From contig JAEBUN010000010.1 in the NCBI GenBank assembly GCA_023014365.1, forward strand, positions 1,054,001 through 1,118,000: 64,000 nt of DNA, given 5' to 3'. Positions 1 through 11,382 of this stretch are shown one piece after another. Source of the stretch: Lepiota brunneoincarnata. Taxonomy: Eukaryota > Basidiomycota > Agaricomycetes > Agaricales > Agaricaceae. The stretch's first letter is position 1. Each line of letters starts with the position of its first letter. The notes below the pieces were generated by a model. It worked only from the letters and a program-made list of their open reading frames with translations, was not told the origin of the DNA and ran no database searches. Made by a program: the position numbers and the translations under genes.

Positions 1-3000
1 ATCCGATGGCCAAGGAAGTGGAAAATGAGAGTGATGATGATCTGGTAGATGGATTGGAACAAGATCATCTTGTACATGTCGGTGGTGAACAGGGGGGCCC
101 CCTTTCTCTCCGGCTTGCGATCAAGGAGCGATTCGGTAGCGGGATCAGTTGCCAATGCGAGGGCAGCAAAGGTATCCATGATAATGTTAATCCAAAGAAG
201 TTGCACTGCAGTAAGCACGGATTCTTCTCTGGAGGACGAAACAGCGGTTACAAAGGTGATCACAACGGCTGTCACGTTTGTAGAAATTTGAAACTGCAAG
301 AACTTGCGGACAGCATCATTAACACAGCGACCCCAGATAATGGCTTTGACGATGGAAGAGAAGTTATCATCCATGAGAATAATATCCGAGGCCTCTTTGG
401 CAACTTCGGTCCCAGCAATACCCATCGAGAAACCGACGTTGGCTGTCTTAAGGGCGGGACCATCGTTGGTACCGTCGCCAGTAACGCCAACTATCTCGCC
501 AATGGACTTGAGCGTCTCGACCAGGACCTTCTTATCTTCAGGGGAAGAGCGAGCCAAAACTTGCAGTCGAGGTACGATTTCGACTCTTTCAGGTTGAGTC
601 AAATTCCGGAAAACAGGGCCTTCCATAATGATCCCGCCGGGTGTGAATATTCCACACTGGTTCGCAATCGAGCGAGCAGTTAGGACGTTGTCACCAGTAC
701 ACATCTTAACAGTGACACCAGCACGCTGACACTTGACAACAGATGCACGGACACCATCTCGAAGCGGATCTTCGATACCAGTAATCCCGATGAGGGTTAG
801 ATCTTGTGTGAGCTCCTCGTACGAAACCTATTGACATTCAGTAACCTCAACACGAGTGCATGACCAGAAGCCAGCACCAGCAGGATTGGCTCACCTCATT
901 CTGATCATTGACGGTGCTGCCCATGGGTGGCCACGCAGAAAAGTCCCGATAGCATAGAGCAATCGTTCGCAGGGATTGATTAGCGTAGAATATGATAGTA
1001 CGACTGATATTTTCCTCGGCCAGTTCGTCGATCCGCTTGGTCTGGACAGTACCACTGGAATCGAAGTTGCTATCTTTATTGACGACGACGTGGAACTTGC
1101 ATCTCTTGGACAAAATTTCGCTAGCGCCCTTCGTATAAAGACGATAGCCACCGCCTGGCAGCTTGATGACAACACCCATAGCCTTGCGTTCGCTCGAGAA
1201 AGGTATCATCTGGACGATTGAGGCACCCTCGCGAGTTTCCCTAAAGTTGCGCCAACCAAGTTCCTTTGCAAACAGAAGTAGTGCGGTTTCCGTCTTGCTT
1301 CCAATAAAGATCACCTCGCCCGTCTCATGATCAGTATCCTCGAATGCAGTTGAATTGATAGCGATGGCTTCATTAAAAAGATCCTGCAGTTGGGGCGACA
1401 TCACATCATTGAGCTTCACCTGGTCGATAGAGAAATCCTCGGGGTGTTTGCGCGTTTCACCCATGCCATCAGCGTTCGAACGCTCGGCATTGTCGTCGAG
1501 TTGACGAACAAACTTAGCGTGAATACCAACTGAGCCAGCAACAACCGTCATAACGTTTTGGGTGAGGGTGCCAGTTTTGTCGGTGCAAATGACTGAGGCA
1601 TTGGCCATGGTCTCACATGAACCAAGAACACGGACCAACAACTTCTCATAGGTCATTCGCTTAGTAGCAAATGCTAACGCCAAAGTGACGGCGAGTGGGA
1701 GGCCTGTGTAGACGTTATTTGATACCAGGTAGAACAAAACCATTTGACGCACCCTCAGGAACAGCGACTACAACCAACGTCACAGAAATAATGAGAATAT
1801 CCACAAAAGCCATGCCCTTCTGGTCCGCAGTCCTGGACCCGACATAAGCACTAGTGTACGGGGAGATGAGAGGTGACTGACCGAGGAGGATCTCCGGTGC
1901 CGAGTTGCACGAAGAATCGGATCATCAAGGCAGAGAAGAGTAAGAGACCAGCGGCCGAGCCTACTTTGGCAATTAGCTCAGCCAGGCTGTTAAGCTTCAA
2001 TTGCAAAGGGGTGTTCTCGGTATCGCCTCGTAATGCTGTTACCTTGTTAGAATGCAGGGTACAGATACCACGAACAATCATAACATACCCATCATGATGC
2101 GGCCGTTGAAGCTCTTCATGCCAACAGCAACGACAACATATTTCCCAATCCCTTCAGTAACCTTGCTCCCGCTGACAATAAAGCAGTCCGTGTGTGCAAC
2201 GTCCCGATTCTTCATAAGTCCAACCAATTCATCGTACGAAAGCTTTTTGATAGCGTCTGACTCCCCAGTGGCTCCAGACTCATCGCATTTAACGTTGTGT
2301 CCAGACAAGAAAACACCATCACAGGGAACGATTTCACCAGGCTCGAGGAGTGCGATATCGCCCACAAGAACTTCCTGAGGACAAAGACACGTTAGATACA
2401 CAAGAAGGAACTCGTACAACAGCATTACCTTTATGTCAATCACTTTCTCCTGACCATCACGAATTACCTTAACACCACGCTCCTCCTTCTTCTCGTTTAG
2501 CACCTTGAATTGTCGTTCTTTTTGCCAGTCATTGAGAGAGCCGACGAGAACCTGATCCCGCCATGTGAATGAGGACGGAGGTAAGTATGAGAAGTACATA
2601 CCACGAGACTGATAGCGGCCATGATGGCAACGCCCTCAACCCATTCAACAGGTGGCTGGCCAGGTTCACGAGGAGTCCCGAAATCCTGGAAGAAGCCCAG
2701 GGCCAAGGAAATGACCGCAGCAATTGAAAGCAAAATCTGTAATATATCCTAATGAGACTATCATCTAGGAAAAAAGACACTCTGCGGACGAACCAAGACT
2801 TTATCTTTCATCGCAAGCCACATCAGCTGGAGTAAGCTCTTACTGCGCCTTTGAGGCAGGTAGTTTCCGCCGAACACACGTCTACGGTCGTCAAGAGTGG
2901 CGGTGTACGCGGGGTGGTCTTCATTGCCGGATGGCTCCCTAACAAGGCCACTCGGTTCAGTGAGGGTAATGGTAGGAAGCCCAGTATTGGGTGACGAAGG

Positions 3001-3829
3001 GCTGGTAGGGGAAGCGGTGCTCGACTGGTTATCGATCGTCCTTGACCTTGGGAGTGATTTGGTTGTAAGCCCGTGTTCGGCATTGGTACCAAGGCCACGA
3101 AGCAAGCCAGAAATTCCTCCAAAGCCAATAAGCGTGTCGAGATTCTTGGGATCAAGCATATGGGCAAGTTGATACGGCTTGAACGCGAAAGGGGTGGGAT
3201 CAAAACCCTCGTCTTGGAGTAGCTCGAGTTGATGAGTAGTCTTTCCTTCGTGCTCGCCATTCGGATCTTTCGCGTCCTTCTTCTTCCTGTCCTTTTTCTC
3301 TTTCTTATCGCCCCCTGCGACAGCAGCTAGCGGCTCGGAGGTCTTTGATGTCGAAGACGCGTGAGGACTGACGTGGGTAAGGGAAGTCGCATAGGATTTC
3401 ACCTTTGTCAATTCACCCATTTCGGTATCCGCTTCTGTGACGGCACTATTGAATGTTGCATTACTGGCCTTGCGACGATGAGTAGCACCCTGTGCATCCT
3501 GAGGATTGAGCATGTTGAGGGAGGTGAGACCTGACTTGTCATCGGGCTGGTTCTCGCGGAGGGCAAGGGTTGTCTTGAACTGGTTGCTGGAGTTGACAGA
3601 GGTGGTAGGGGAGGGGGGGTAGGTGGAAGTGGAGGAGTATTCGGAAGGAGCAGGGGAGGGGGGAGGATCGAGAGAGGGGCGAACGGGGTGTGAGGCGGGA
3701 GAGAGAAGTGCGGTGTCGGGTGAGGGAGCGACCTCTGGGACAAGAGCCGGAGTCGATGAATTTGCGTCGGTTACATTGATGGAAGGAATATTTGCTGATC
3801 CCTCGCCCGTCATGACCATTGTTGGGAGA
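1..3829 (-). CDS. PMC1-like calcium-transporting P-type ATPase (3' end cut by the window)
   Basis: P2-type Ca2+ pump that would move cytosolic Ca2+ into the vacuole or out of the cell. Reading backwards from an ATG at 3829 (a second ATG lies at 3823), there is a long, low-complexity Ser/Pro-rich cytosolic N-terminus, then the actuator region with the TGES loop, the PEGLP helix (split by an intron near 1695-1742), the phosphorylation motif DKTGTLT, the hinge TGDGTND and the M6-type segment with MDTFAALALATDP. The rest of the transmembrane C-terminus lies beyond position 1. At least five short introns are needed (for example near 841-898, 1695-1742 and 2373-2427). All catalytic residues I could check are present. 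Family assignment is firm. The PMC1-type sub-assignment rests on the long N-terminus and the PEGL/TNDGPA context. Confidence 0.93.
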
Positions 3830-5453
3830 AAAGAGGGCGAGCACGACAACTTGAACCACACCTATAAATTGGGGGCTCCGGCGCCAAGACCACACAGCCT
3901 TTTTCCCACCCTTCCCCTGAAATTTTTGTCCATGCTCAATCCCTACACAACCCGTCCCGTACTTTGCATTGCTTATTGACGCAGCCTCTCAACAACGATA
4001 TTGTCCGAAAGAAAAAAGAAAGAAAAAGAAAAAGAAACCTCCTAAGACCAGATCAGAGTGCCAGCGCTACAGCACATTGTTGCCCCCCAGCTTCTTGGCA
4101 CGTCAATGGAGGCACTCATCCGCCCTTTTGTTCTTTCAGAACTTTCTATTCCCTTTCGCACAGCCTCTCCTGACTCGAGGGCATTCATTTAGTGTGAACT
4201 GAACCAAACTGATCTATGGAGCATATCGAATCACTAGCAAGTCTTATAAATGAATAACACTCCAACGCAGTCACTCACCGTCATGTCTCCACTGGCAATA
4301 TGCGTACACCAGAACCTCATTTCGCCTTCGTGTTCCCAAAGGTTAATGCTTGTTCCGATATTCAGAAATAGAACAACACGGCGGAAATGCTCATCGTCCG
4401 ACAAAAAAGATCTGTGGCCTACATCGCACGACACATATAAAAGGGAGGCGGTCCAGAGGGCTCGGCCACCCCTCCCGACGCCGACCAACCCCGGCGTAGA
4501 GCATGCACCGCTTGGACCAGGCTATCCAAACGCCAAGCGATTACCGCAACGTCCCCAACGAAAAGGCCACTTCAACTGCGCTCGCCCAACTGGTCCTCAA
4601 TCGGACATCCCCCTATCTGAATGGTGTCGAAGCCTCCTAAAACCGATCATCTCCTGTATCTCTCTGCCTTCTTGCTATTGACCCATCTGTTTCTCGAAGC
4701 AAGACATCAAAAAACAGCACTATCACACTACATGGTTTGTATGGACGAGCAACAGCATGGCTCTCCCAATTTGTGTGGATCAGTTCCAGTTGTGGGTCCG
4801 CCGCCGCCATGGATTGCTATTAAATCTGGACCCTTACTCCTGCCCGATTAATATACCACAGTATGTGGCTATCGGTGGACTGGTGGTTCAGAATTCCCTT
4901 CTAATTGGTGTGATGTCACTAAACGATGGAGAGCCCAATCCAGTAAACCCTTCTACCAGATCCGACACATCCGTGTAAATACACTACTATTCGCGTACCT
5001 GGAAGCGCATGACAAAGGCTTCTTCAATACAGCACAAAATGTCGCGATGGCTCCCACCCTTACACCTTCGTGGCGACGCGGCAGTTCCTGACAGGCCCCC
5101 TACCGCCGCAGCTCAGGGCCATTATGTTATTGAGTCTCTACGTACGTAGCAGCCTTGAGAGCGTCGTGATCGCAACACCGAGATGGAAGGGGTTAAGTTG
5201 GACCTTTCTGATTTACATGAGGATGTCTTGGATGTTTTGGGACATCTTGTGGCATAGCTAGGGATTCGAATCGAGCGAAGAATATTCTTCACCGGCTGGT
5301 TGGGTCCAGCACGCATAGTATAATTATACATACTCCGACTACAGACGGCAAAGAGCCGTGCTGACAAAATACCATATCGCCCCCTACTTGATAACGGGCT
5401 TGTTTAGTTGAAAGGTCTGTCAACTTGGCAAGTCCTCACATCAAAAAAGGTGG
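3830..5453. other. Intergenic region without a supported gene
   Basis: This 1.6 kb stretch separates the calcium ATPase start from the tRNA. The part next to the ATPase is pyrimidine- and A-rich (an AAAGAAAAAG-type tract around 4010-4040) and is probably its promoter and leader. I found only short open frames without family motifs and no plausible splice structure, so no coding gene is called. Confidence 0.5.
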
Positions 5454-5543
5454 CGACGAACCTGGGACTCGAACCCAGAAATCTCCAGCTCGCTGCGGAT
5501 CCCACACCGGAAACTGGCGCGTTAACCATTACGCCAGTCCGCC
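5454..5543 (-). tRNA. tRNA-Arg (anticodon CCG) with an intron
   Basis: On the minus strand the sequence folds as a cloverleaf. The seven-pair acceptor is GGCGGAC with GTTCGTC (two G-T wobbles), the D-stem is GCGT/ACGC, the anticodon stem is CCAGT/GCTGG, and the T-arm is CTGGG-TTCGAGT-CCCAG. The loop TT-CCG-G gives anticodon CCG, reading CGG codons. About 17 extra bases directly 3' of the anticodon sit at the canonical nuclear tRNA intron position. A run of six T residues (plus-strand A at 5443-5448) follows as a Pol III terminator. CCA is not encoded, as expected for a eukaryote. The variable loop comes out at 5-6 nt, so the exact intron boundaries are uncertain. Confidence 0.88.
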
Positions 5544-7292
5544 TCCAATTAAGTCTCTGAAAAGATCCATTGTCTAGAGTGGGAAGCCTGAGACTCGGGG
5601 CCGCGGAAAAATGTTGAGGGGATAGAGCTCGTTGACCCAGACGGCAGTGTTGGTAGACAGGTCGGCGGTGCTGATAAAACTCTGTGACCCTTGCAAGTTA
5701 TCCGATCTGGGAACCATCTCAGCAGACTGTCGACCCCGATTTAGAGACCTGTCTTTCAACAAAACCAAGGCATGGTCCTCCCCCGGCATGCGAGTGTCTC
5801 GATTCCAGGGCTTAGGGCTGCTGGCTCACAGAACAAGCCCCGGGATGGTTCCCGTCACCGAAGTTATTCCAGTCTCAATGATCCTGGTGCGACCGACCCA
5901 AAAAAATGCCAAGGCGTTAATCTCTCAGTGTCTTTATCGAAATCTGATATTCTGCCCCTTGTGGAAATATAATTCCGGTTAGATCGAGTAAGAGTAATGT
6001 TCACAAGTTGTTTGATTGAAGTGTTTTGATTGTCCATGTCAGCCGGCTTTCGTCCTACTTGATGCTCGCGACGTTCGAAATTTCCGTCATACATCCAATG
6101 GCTGTACAGGTAAAGGCTCTCGACTCGTTTGTCATTGCCAAGTGTTATAAACTCACAATGTCCAGGAAAGCTCAACCAGGACCATCAACATGAAAGGAGA
6201 CCTCTACAGGTTCTCCGCATGTTCTCCGTCGAACCCATATGTTGCACTCAACTGAGAATCGAGCCAGGCCTGGGGTCATGATTTTGTCTGGGCATGTCTT
6301 AATATTTTAGGGTAACGGCACGAGTCTTTAATCATTCAGCGACCGAACGCACCAGCTCACTTTCCCGGTTCTACCTACATACTTAGCAGCTTCTGGATGA
6401 GCAGTTCTTATGAAAGTGTGCACGCTGACTACCTGAGCTGATGCCTCGATGAAACCAGGCATTTTCACGGGACGTGCGCACCTGCCTCATTGGTTGTGAC
6501 CTCACGTATCCCCGTTTCTGTGAGATCGAAAACAATACCATCGGGATCCTTTGTCTCATGTCTTCTCCATTTTTAGAGAGACAAACACCTCATGGTGCTG
6601 TTATATGCCCGCATTGCATCTTCGAGGCATTATCAGGCTTGGTGGCATGGCCCAGTGAAACAGTGAAGTGCATGCATATGCCAGTCTCTCGTTTTGGTGC
6701 GCAGTCAACGCGCTTTATTGGATCTTCTAAAAGACCCACCACCCGGCTCGCGCATGGCGCCATCTGGCCCTAAGCTCAAAGCAGGAACGCCCAGCCTCTT
6801 GGGCTTCCCAACGACATCCATGTGGGGCAGTCAGAACGTGAGGCTATGCCTGTCAGTGTAAGGTTCGGAGTCCTTTATCACGCCATCTAACCTTGGCCTT
6901 GGAAAGCCATGCCCAAAGCCCCAAAGGTTTCGTGGTTGTCTCGCATTAATGCACTTGTTGCTGGACTTGGGATTTTGCAGCGAGGTATGTCCATCCTAGT
7001 GGAGAGCTCGGCGCTCATCAATTTCCACAGCATAGTGACGCATACGGATCATTCCCGTCCAAAATCCTAAAATAGCATGTACAAGAGACGGATTCTGTCT
7101 TATGACATCAAGAATTGTACCTATCATTTGACGCCCAGGTAAGTATAAGTATCACAGAGAATTTGTTCGGGCCACTGCTGGACTGGGTCTGGACCCTGGT
7201 GCAAGGGATGGCCCGCGGACAATACATGACTCTACTCGAATGACGAAATGGAGTGAACAATAAATTTACATCTAAGTATTCAAGCCGGTAAG
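5544..7292. other. Intergenic region without a supported gene
   Basis: This 1.75 kb lies between the tRNA and the 3' end of the trehalose synthase gene. Both strands show only short frames broken by stops, with no recognisable motifs or consistent splice sites. It probably holds the TPS1 3' untranslated region and spacer DNA. Confidence 0.5.
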
Positions 7293-9115
7293 TTAAGCTG
7301 CAGCGATGACTGGGGTAATACTCTGAACAACTCCATCAGACGATGCTTCAAACTCAGCCTGGCCACTGTTGTTTATGTCTTCCGCGTCGATTCGGCTCAT
7401 CTCCTTGATGAAGCTGCTTCCCCAGAATGCAGCCGTGTACTTGTTCACATATTTAAATAGCTTTCGGTGGTTTTCAACACGTGTGGCAGCATCCACGGTC
7501 ACGGCCTCGTGGATAGCGTCTGCAACCTGCTGTGAATCCCATGGATTGACGACGATTGACCCATTCAAACTCTGAGCGGCCCCGGCAAATTCGGACAGTA
7601 TCATCACACCTTGCCTTGCCTGCTGGCAGGCAATGTACTCATAAGATACCTGATCCCAGATATACCGTGAGAACCTAAGAAATGAAAGTTCAATCAAACG
7701 TACCAGATTCATCCCGTCTCTGGTGCTGGAAATAAGACATACATCACTAACAGCATACAGAGCACACAACTCGTCAAAGGGCAGGCTCTTGTGCATGAAA
7801 TGGATGGGCATGAACTCGACGGTGCCAAACCGTCCGTTAATTCGACCGACAAGTTCATTCACCGTTGACCGGAGGTTTTGATATTCCTCAACATCCTGGC
7901 GTGATGGCACAGCAAGTTGAACAAGTACGATCTGAGGTCGGGACATTCAAGAGAGTGATAAGCGACAGTTGAAGGCCCGCAGACAGTACATACCTTTCCA
8001 ATCCACTCGGGGTGTTGTGTCAGGAAGAGTTCCATAGCGTGCAACTTCTGTGGCACACCCTTGATGTAGTCGAGACGATCCACACCAACGATGACTTTGA
8101 CACCGCCGAATCGCTGCTCAAGCTGAGTGACGCGGTCCTTGACAGATTGTTTCTGCAGGTTCTAAAAATCGGAGATTGGTTCAGCATATCGTGTCATATG
8201 CCTTGGTACCAAACATACTTCGACAAAGGAGCTAGGTTCAATTCCAATAGGGAATGTTCCAACATGAGCTAACCGCCCCTCGAACTCTACACCGTTTGGC
8301 ATCGTTGGTAGCCCAAGGATACGTGTGCAGGACGAGAGAAAATGACGCGCGTAGTCATAGGTGTGAAATCCGATGAGATCACAATAGAGAACACCATATA
8401 GAATCTCTCGTCGCACCGGCAGAATCCTAGGATAACACAATTTATGAGAAGTGGGCGATTATGCGCGACAAAAATATTACCTGTATATCTCACTGCTTGG
8501 GAATGGAGTATGAAGGAAGAAGCCGATCTTGATACCGGGAATACTGGCAGCGTTTGGTGATCCAAACTCTTCGCCCTCCACTCCCTCTGTGATCTGAGAC
8601 AGTTGTTCCTGGGTAAAGCCCCCGGCATTGCGCCCATCAATGAGTCCACGCAGGAGCATAGGTAAGAGCATGAGGTGGTAATCTTGGACCCAGACCATTG
8701 CCCCAGGTGTAATTTGTTGACGAACGGCCTCGGCGAACTGCATGTTAGCTTGCCGGTACGCCAACCAATTGGCCTCATCAAAGTTCATCTCACCCGGATG
8801 GTAGTGGAAGAGGGGCCAGAGTATCGAGTTGGAGAAACCATTGTAATGACGGTCGGCTACGTCATCGTCCAGATAGACGGCCTGGCATGAGTACTCCTCC
8901 ATCAGCCGCTGGTCGACATGAGGGCGATCTTTGGGGGGAATGAAGAATCCAGGCCAACCGATCCAGGTGAAGTTGAGGGACTTTTTGAAGCCGGAAAGAG
9001 CAGAGACTAGTCCACCTGAGGACATTTTGAAATGGTACTCGCCCTGGGCATCCTTGGTGATAGTGATCGGGAGGCGGTTGGAGACAACGATGAGGTGGCC
9101 GCCAGGCCTATCCAT
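7293..9115 (-). CDS. TPS1: Alpha,alpha-trehalose-phosphate synthase (UDP-forming)
   Basis: GT20 glycosyltransferase that makes trehalose-6-phosphate from UDP-glucose and glucose-6-phosphate in the cytosol, important for stress tolerance and glycolytic control. The protein starts MDRPGGHLIVVSNRLP, typical for Tps1, with the glucose-6-phosphate-binding SSGGLVSAL next. It continues with WVQDYHLMLLP, FFLHTPFPSSEIYR, GFHTYDYARHF, VDRLDYIKG and the donor-site region SSTRDGMNLV-SYEY and SEFAGAAQ. Introns near 8429-8480, 8162-8210, 7935-7995 and 7625-7690 give a continuous frame; the last is in frame and stop-free. The length is that of the single-domain synthase without the Tps2 phosphatase part. 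A roughly 30-residue polar tail follows the catalytic domain. Identification is secure. Confidence 0.95.
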
Positions 9116-9512
9116 GGTGAGTAATGGTGTGAAAGTAAGTTGTAAGGGGAGGGAACGAAAGGTTTATATAGAGGGCAATGTAACTAAATGACCCAAAACC
9201 GAGGGCGCAATGCCAGATCAGGAAAGATAATCGGATCGAGAATGTTAGGTTGATGCGCTTGTTGGTTGTTATATACCCAGCGTCTCTTATGCCTACAAAC
9301 GTTCGTCATTGACCATGTCACCTCTTGTTGGAGTGCCGTAGACCACCGTCACGATGATCACACTTTGGTGTCTCCTGTTTGTTCCGGCTCTCCGATGATA
9401 TTCCGGTTTCCTTCCTTCGTGATACCAATCATATTGTTCTACTTTTACGCAAGTATACACAGCGAGACATGTGTGGAACAACCTCGGACGACTACACTCG
9501 TATATTACTCAT
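9116..9512. other. Spacer between TPS1 promoter and RPP0 3' end
   Basis: These 397 bp hold the upstream region of the trehalose synthase gene and the downstream end of the P0 gene, both on the minus strand. No additional gene or clear motif is visible. Confidence 0.5.
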
Positions 9513-10611
9513 TTAGTCGAAGAGCCCCAGGCCCTGTACAGTAGCATGTTCTTCAGCGTTCGCTCATGTACCTGCCATTATAAAACACGTACCATATCAT
9601 CATCGGATTCCTCTTTCTCCTCCTCTTCGACTTTAGGGGCATCTGCGGCGGCGGTGGGAGCAGCAGCAGCAGGGGCAGCCGATGCAAATGCTTCTGGGTT
9701 GGCAAGGTATTCCTTCACCTATAAAAGTCATTAGTTTTGCATAGTTTGGGAGTCACTAACACTGGTTATCATCACCTTCTCGGAGCCCTCAAAGGTGTAG
9801 TCAGTGGCCAGGGAAATAGCGAGAACATTCTTGTAGGCGTTGACGAGCGAGTGAGTTACGGAGACGATAGTCGGGTAATTGAGGGCGAGAGAGATGGCAG
9901 CAATGGTCTTTATACCAGTAAGGAAGCGACCAACGAGCTCCTCTTCGTCAATGTCGAGAACATCAGGAGAGAAGGTATTCCCCTGATCGTAAATTTGGAC
10001 AACGGTCATACCGTAGGTAAATGGTGATATATTCAACATGTTGAGAAGGGTGGCCTCGGACGGCCCGACACGAGTACCAGCGGTGACAACTTTGACATCG
10101 GAAACAATTTCGATGGTACCACGAGCAATTTTGGTGGGGACGCCGAGAGCTTGGAAGAAAGACGTCTTTCCGGGTTCCATGCCCGTGTTACCGGCAGGAA
10201 CAGTAACGTCCATGGGGGCGAAAGCACCAGCACGAGCAGGGGCGGCAACTTTGTTTGCGACAATGATATCACGAACTTCCTTGAGATCTCCGTTGGCGAA
10301 GACAAAACCAATATTTCCCTTAACATGGGGGAGGAGACGCTCGAACTGAGGGAATTCGGGAAGGATGGTGCGGAGAGCACGGCGGACCATGGTGTTCTTC
10401 CCCATCAGGACGATACCCTTTCCACGGAGAGCTACACGGATTTGATGCATCTGGTTGGAGCCAACATTGTCAACGTTGACAATGAAGATCGAGGCTGGGG
10501 TTCTATCAGCGGAATATTTAAGTAAACCAAGCGAAAGGGCTTACGATAGTTGTTTAGAAGCTCCTTGAGCTTTTCGAAGTATAGCTCTTTGTCAGCGCGA
10601 GAGGCACCCAT
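9513..10611 (-). CDS. RPP0: 60S acidic ribosomal protein P0
   Basis: Stalk base protein of the large ribosomal subunit, binding P1/P2 dimers and recruiting translational GTPases. Four exons fit: 10545-10611 ([15 protein letters not shown]), 9761-10494 (rRNA-binding L10 domain with [12 protein letters not shown] and [10 protein letters not shown]), 9593-9718 (Ala-rich hinge followed by the acidic [12 protein letters not shown]) and 9513-9533. The last is only 21 nt and encodes GLGLFD plus the stop, completing the canonical P-protein tail SDDDMGxGLFD. Introns are 10495-10544, 9719-9760 (42 nt) and 9534-9592. The first acceptor was chosen because it restores the family pattern Y-P-S-I-F-I-V. Identification is certain. 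Confidence 0.96.
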
Positions 10612-11382
10612 TGTTAAATTTCGTTATCTAGCGAGATATGAGAACGCTGTCATCTTGTGCACAAGCGCAACGCACGAGTTGGTTTTTATTCAAGTTGACC
10701 TCCCTATTGACCTCTGCCCCTATGTTCATATCAGTATGGCGACATGATGCTAAATTGCTCAGGCGTACCAGGTAGTGCCAATGGATTTTTCAAGGCAACT
10801 TGTGATGAGGGCGAATGTCAGGCTAGGAAATTCTGTGTATGGATGCCTGGGAAAGGCCCTGTTAAGGTTTGAACCCAAATTCAGATTCCGCTAGACCTCT
10901 CCCCACTCCTCACCGTGACGTGAACAGGACAGTGAGCTGGCAAACTTCTGTACTCAACCACGATATTCTCTCTCGCTCTGCGCCGACAAACTCGGCCGGG
11001 TTTGGATCGCCGCCGTTCACCAAGTTGTGACGCGTGGTGTTCCGTCGCAACCGCTTAGGACTTCGTTCTCCATGCAATGGAATGTTGCGATGGTATCAAT
11101 TGCCTCTCCGTTTTCGCAATAACTACGGTGCAACGAACGCGTTTCTTCCGTGGTATGTTCCTCTACCTTGGTTCAAGTCTTGAGTATTCAGTTGATTGCA
11201 AATTAGGATCTCGTTGGGGACACGACATACCTCTTACGCTGTCAAACTTCATTCGCGGGAAGTGGAATCCACATACGCTGGGAACTTGAATATATCTGTG
11301 GTCAGCATTAGACCATTAGTTCACTCCCCGAGCATCTTTCCCGTCAATTCCGACCCGGCAAACATCTCGGACGTACCAGACG
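10612..11382. promoter_or_regulatory. Divergent promoter region between RPP0 and the PPR-like gene
   Basis: This 771 bp region separates two head-to-head genes, so it must contain both promoters. I see no coding potential. No specific factor site could be assigned beyond generic pyrimidine-rich tracts. Confidence 0.4.

Noticed and set aside
2897..3979. Plus-strand frames opposite the calcium ATPase N-terminus
   Set aside because: Shadow frames of the Ser/Pro-rich minus-strand exon; no start context or motifs.
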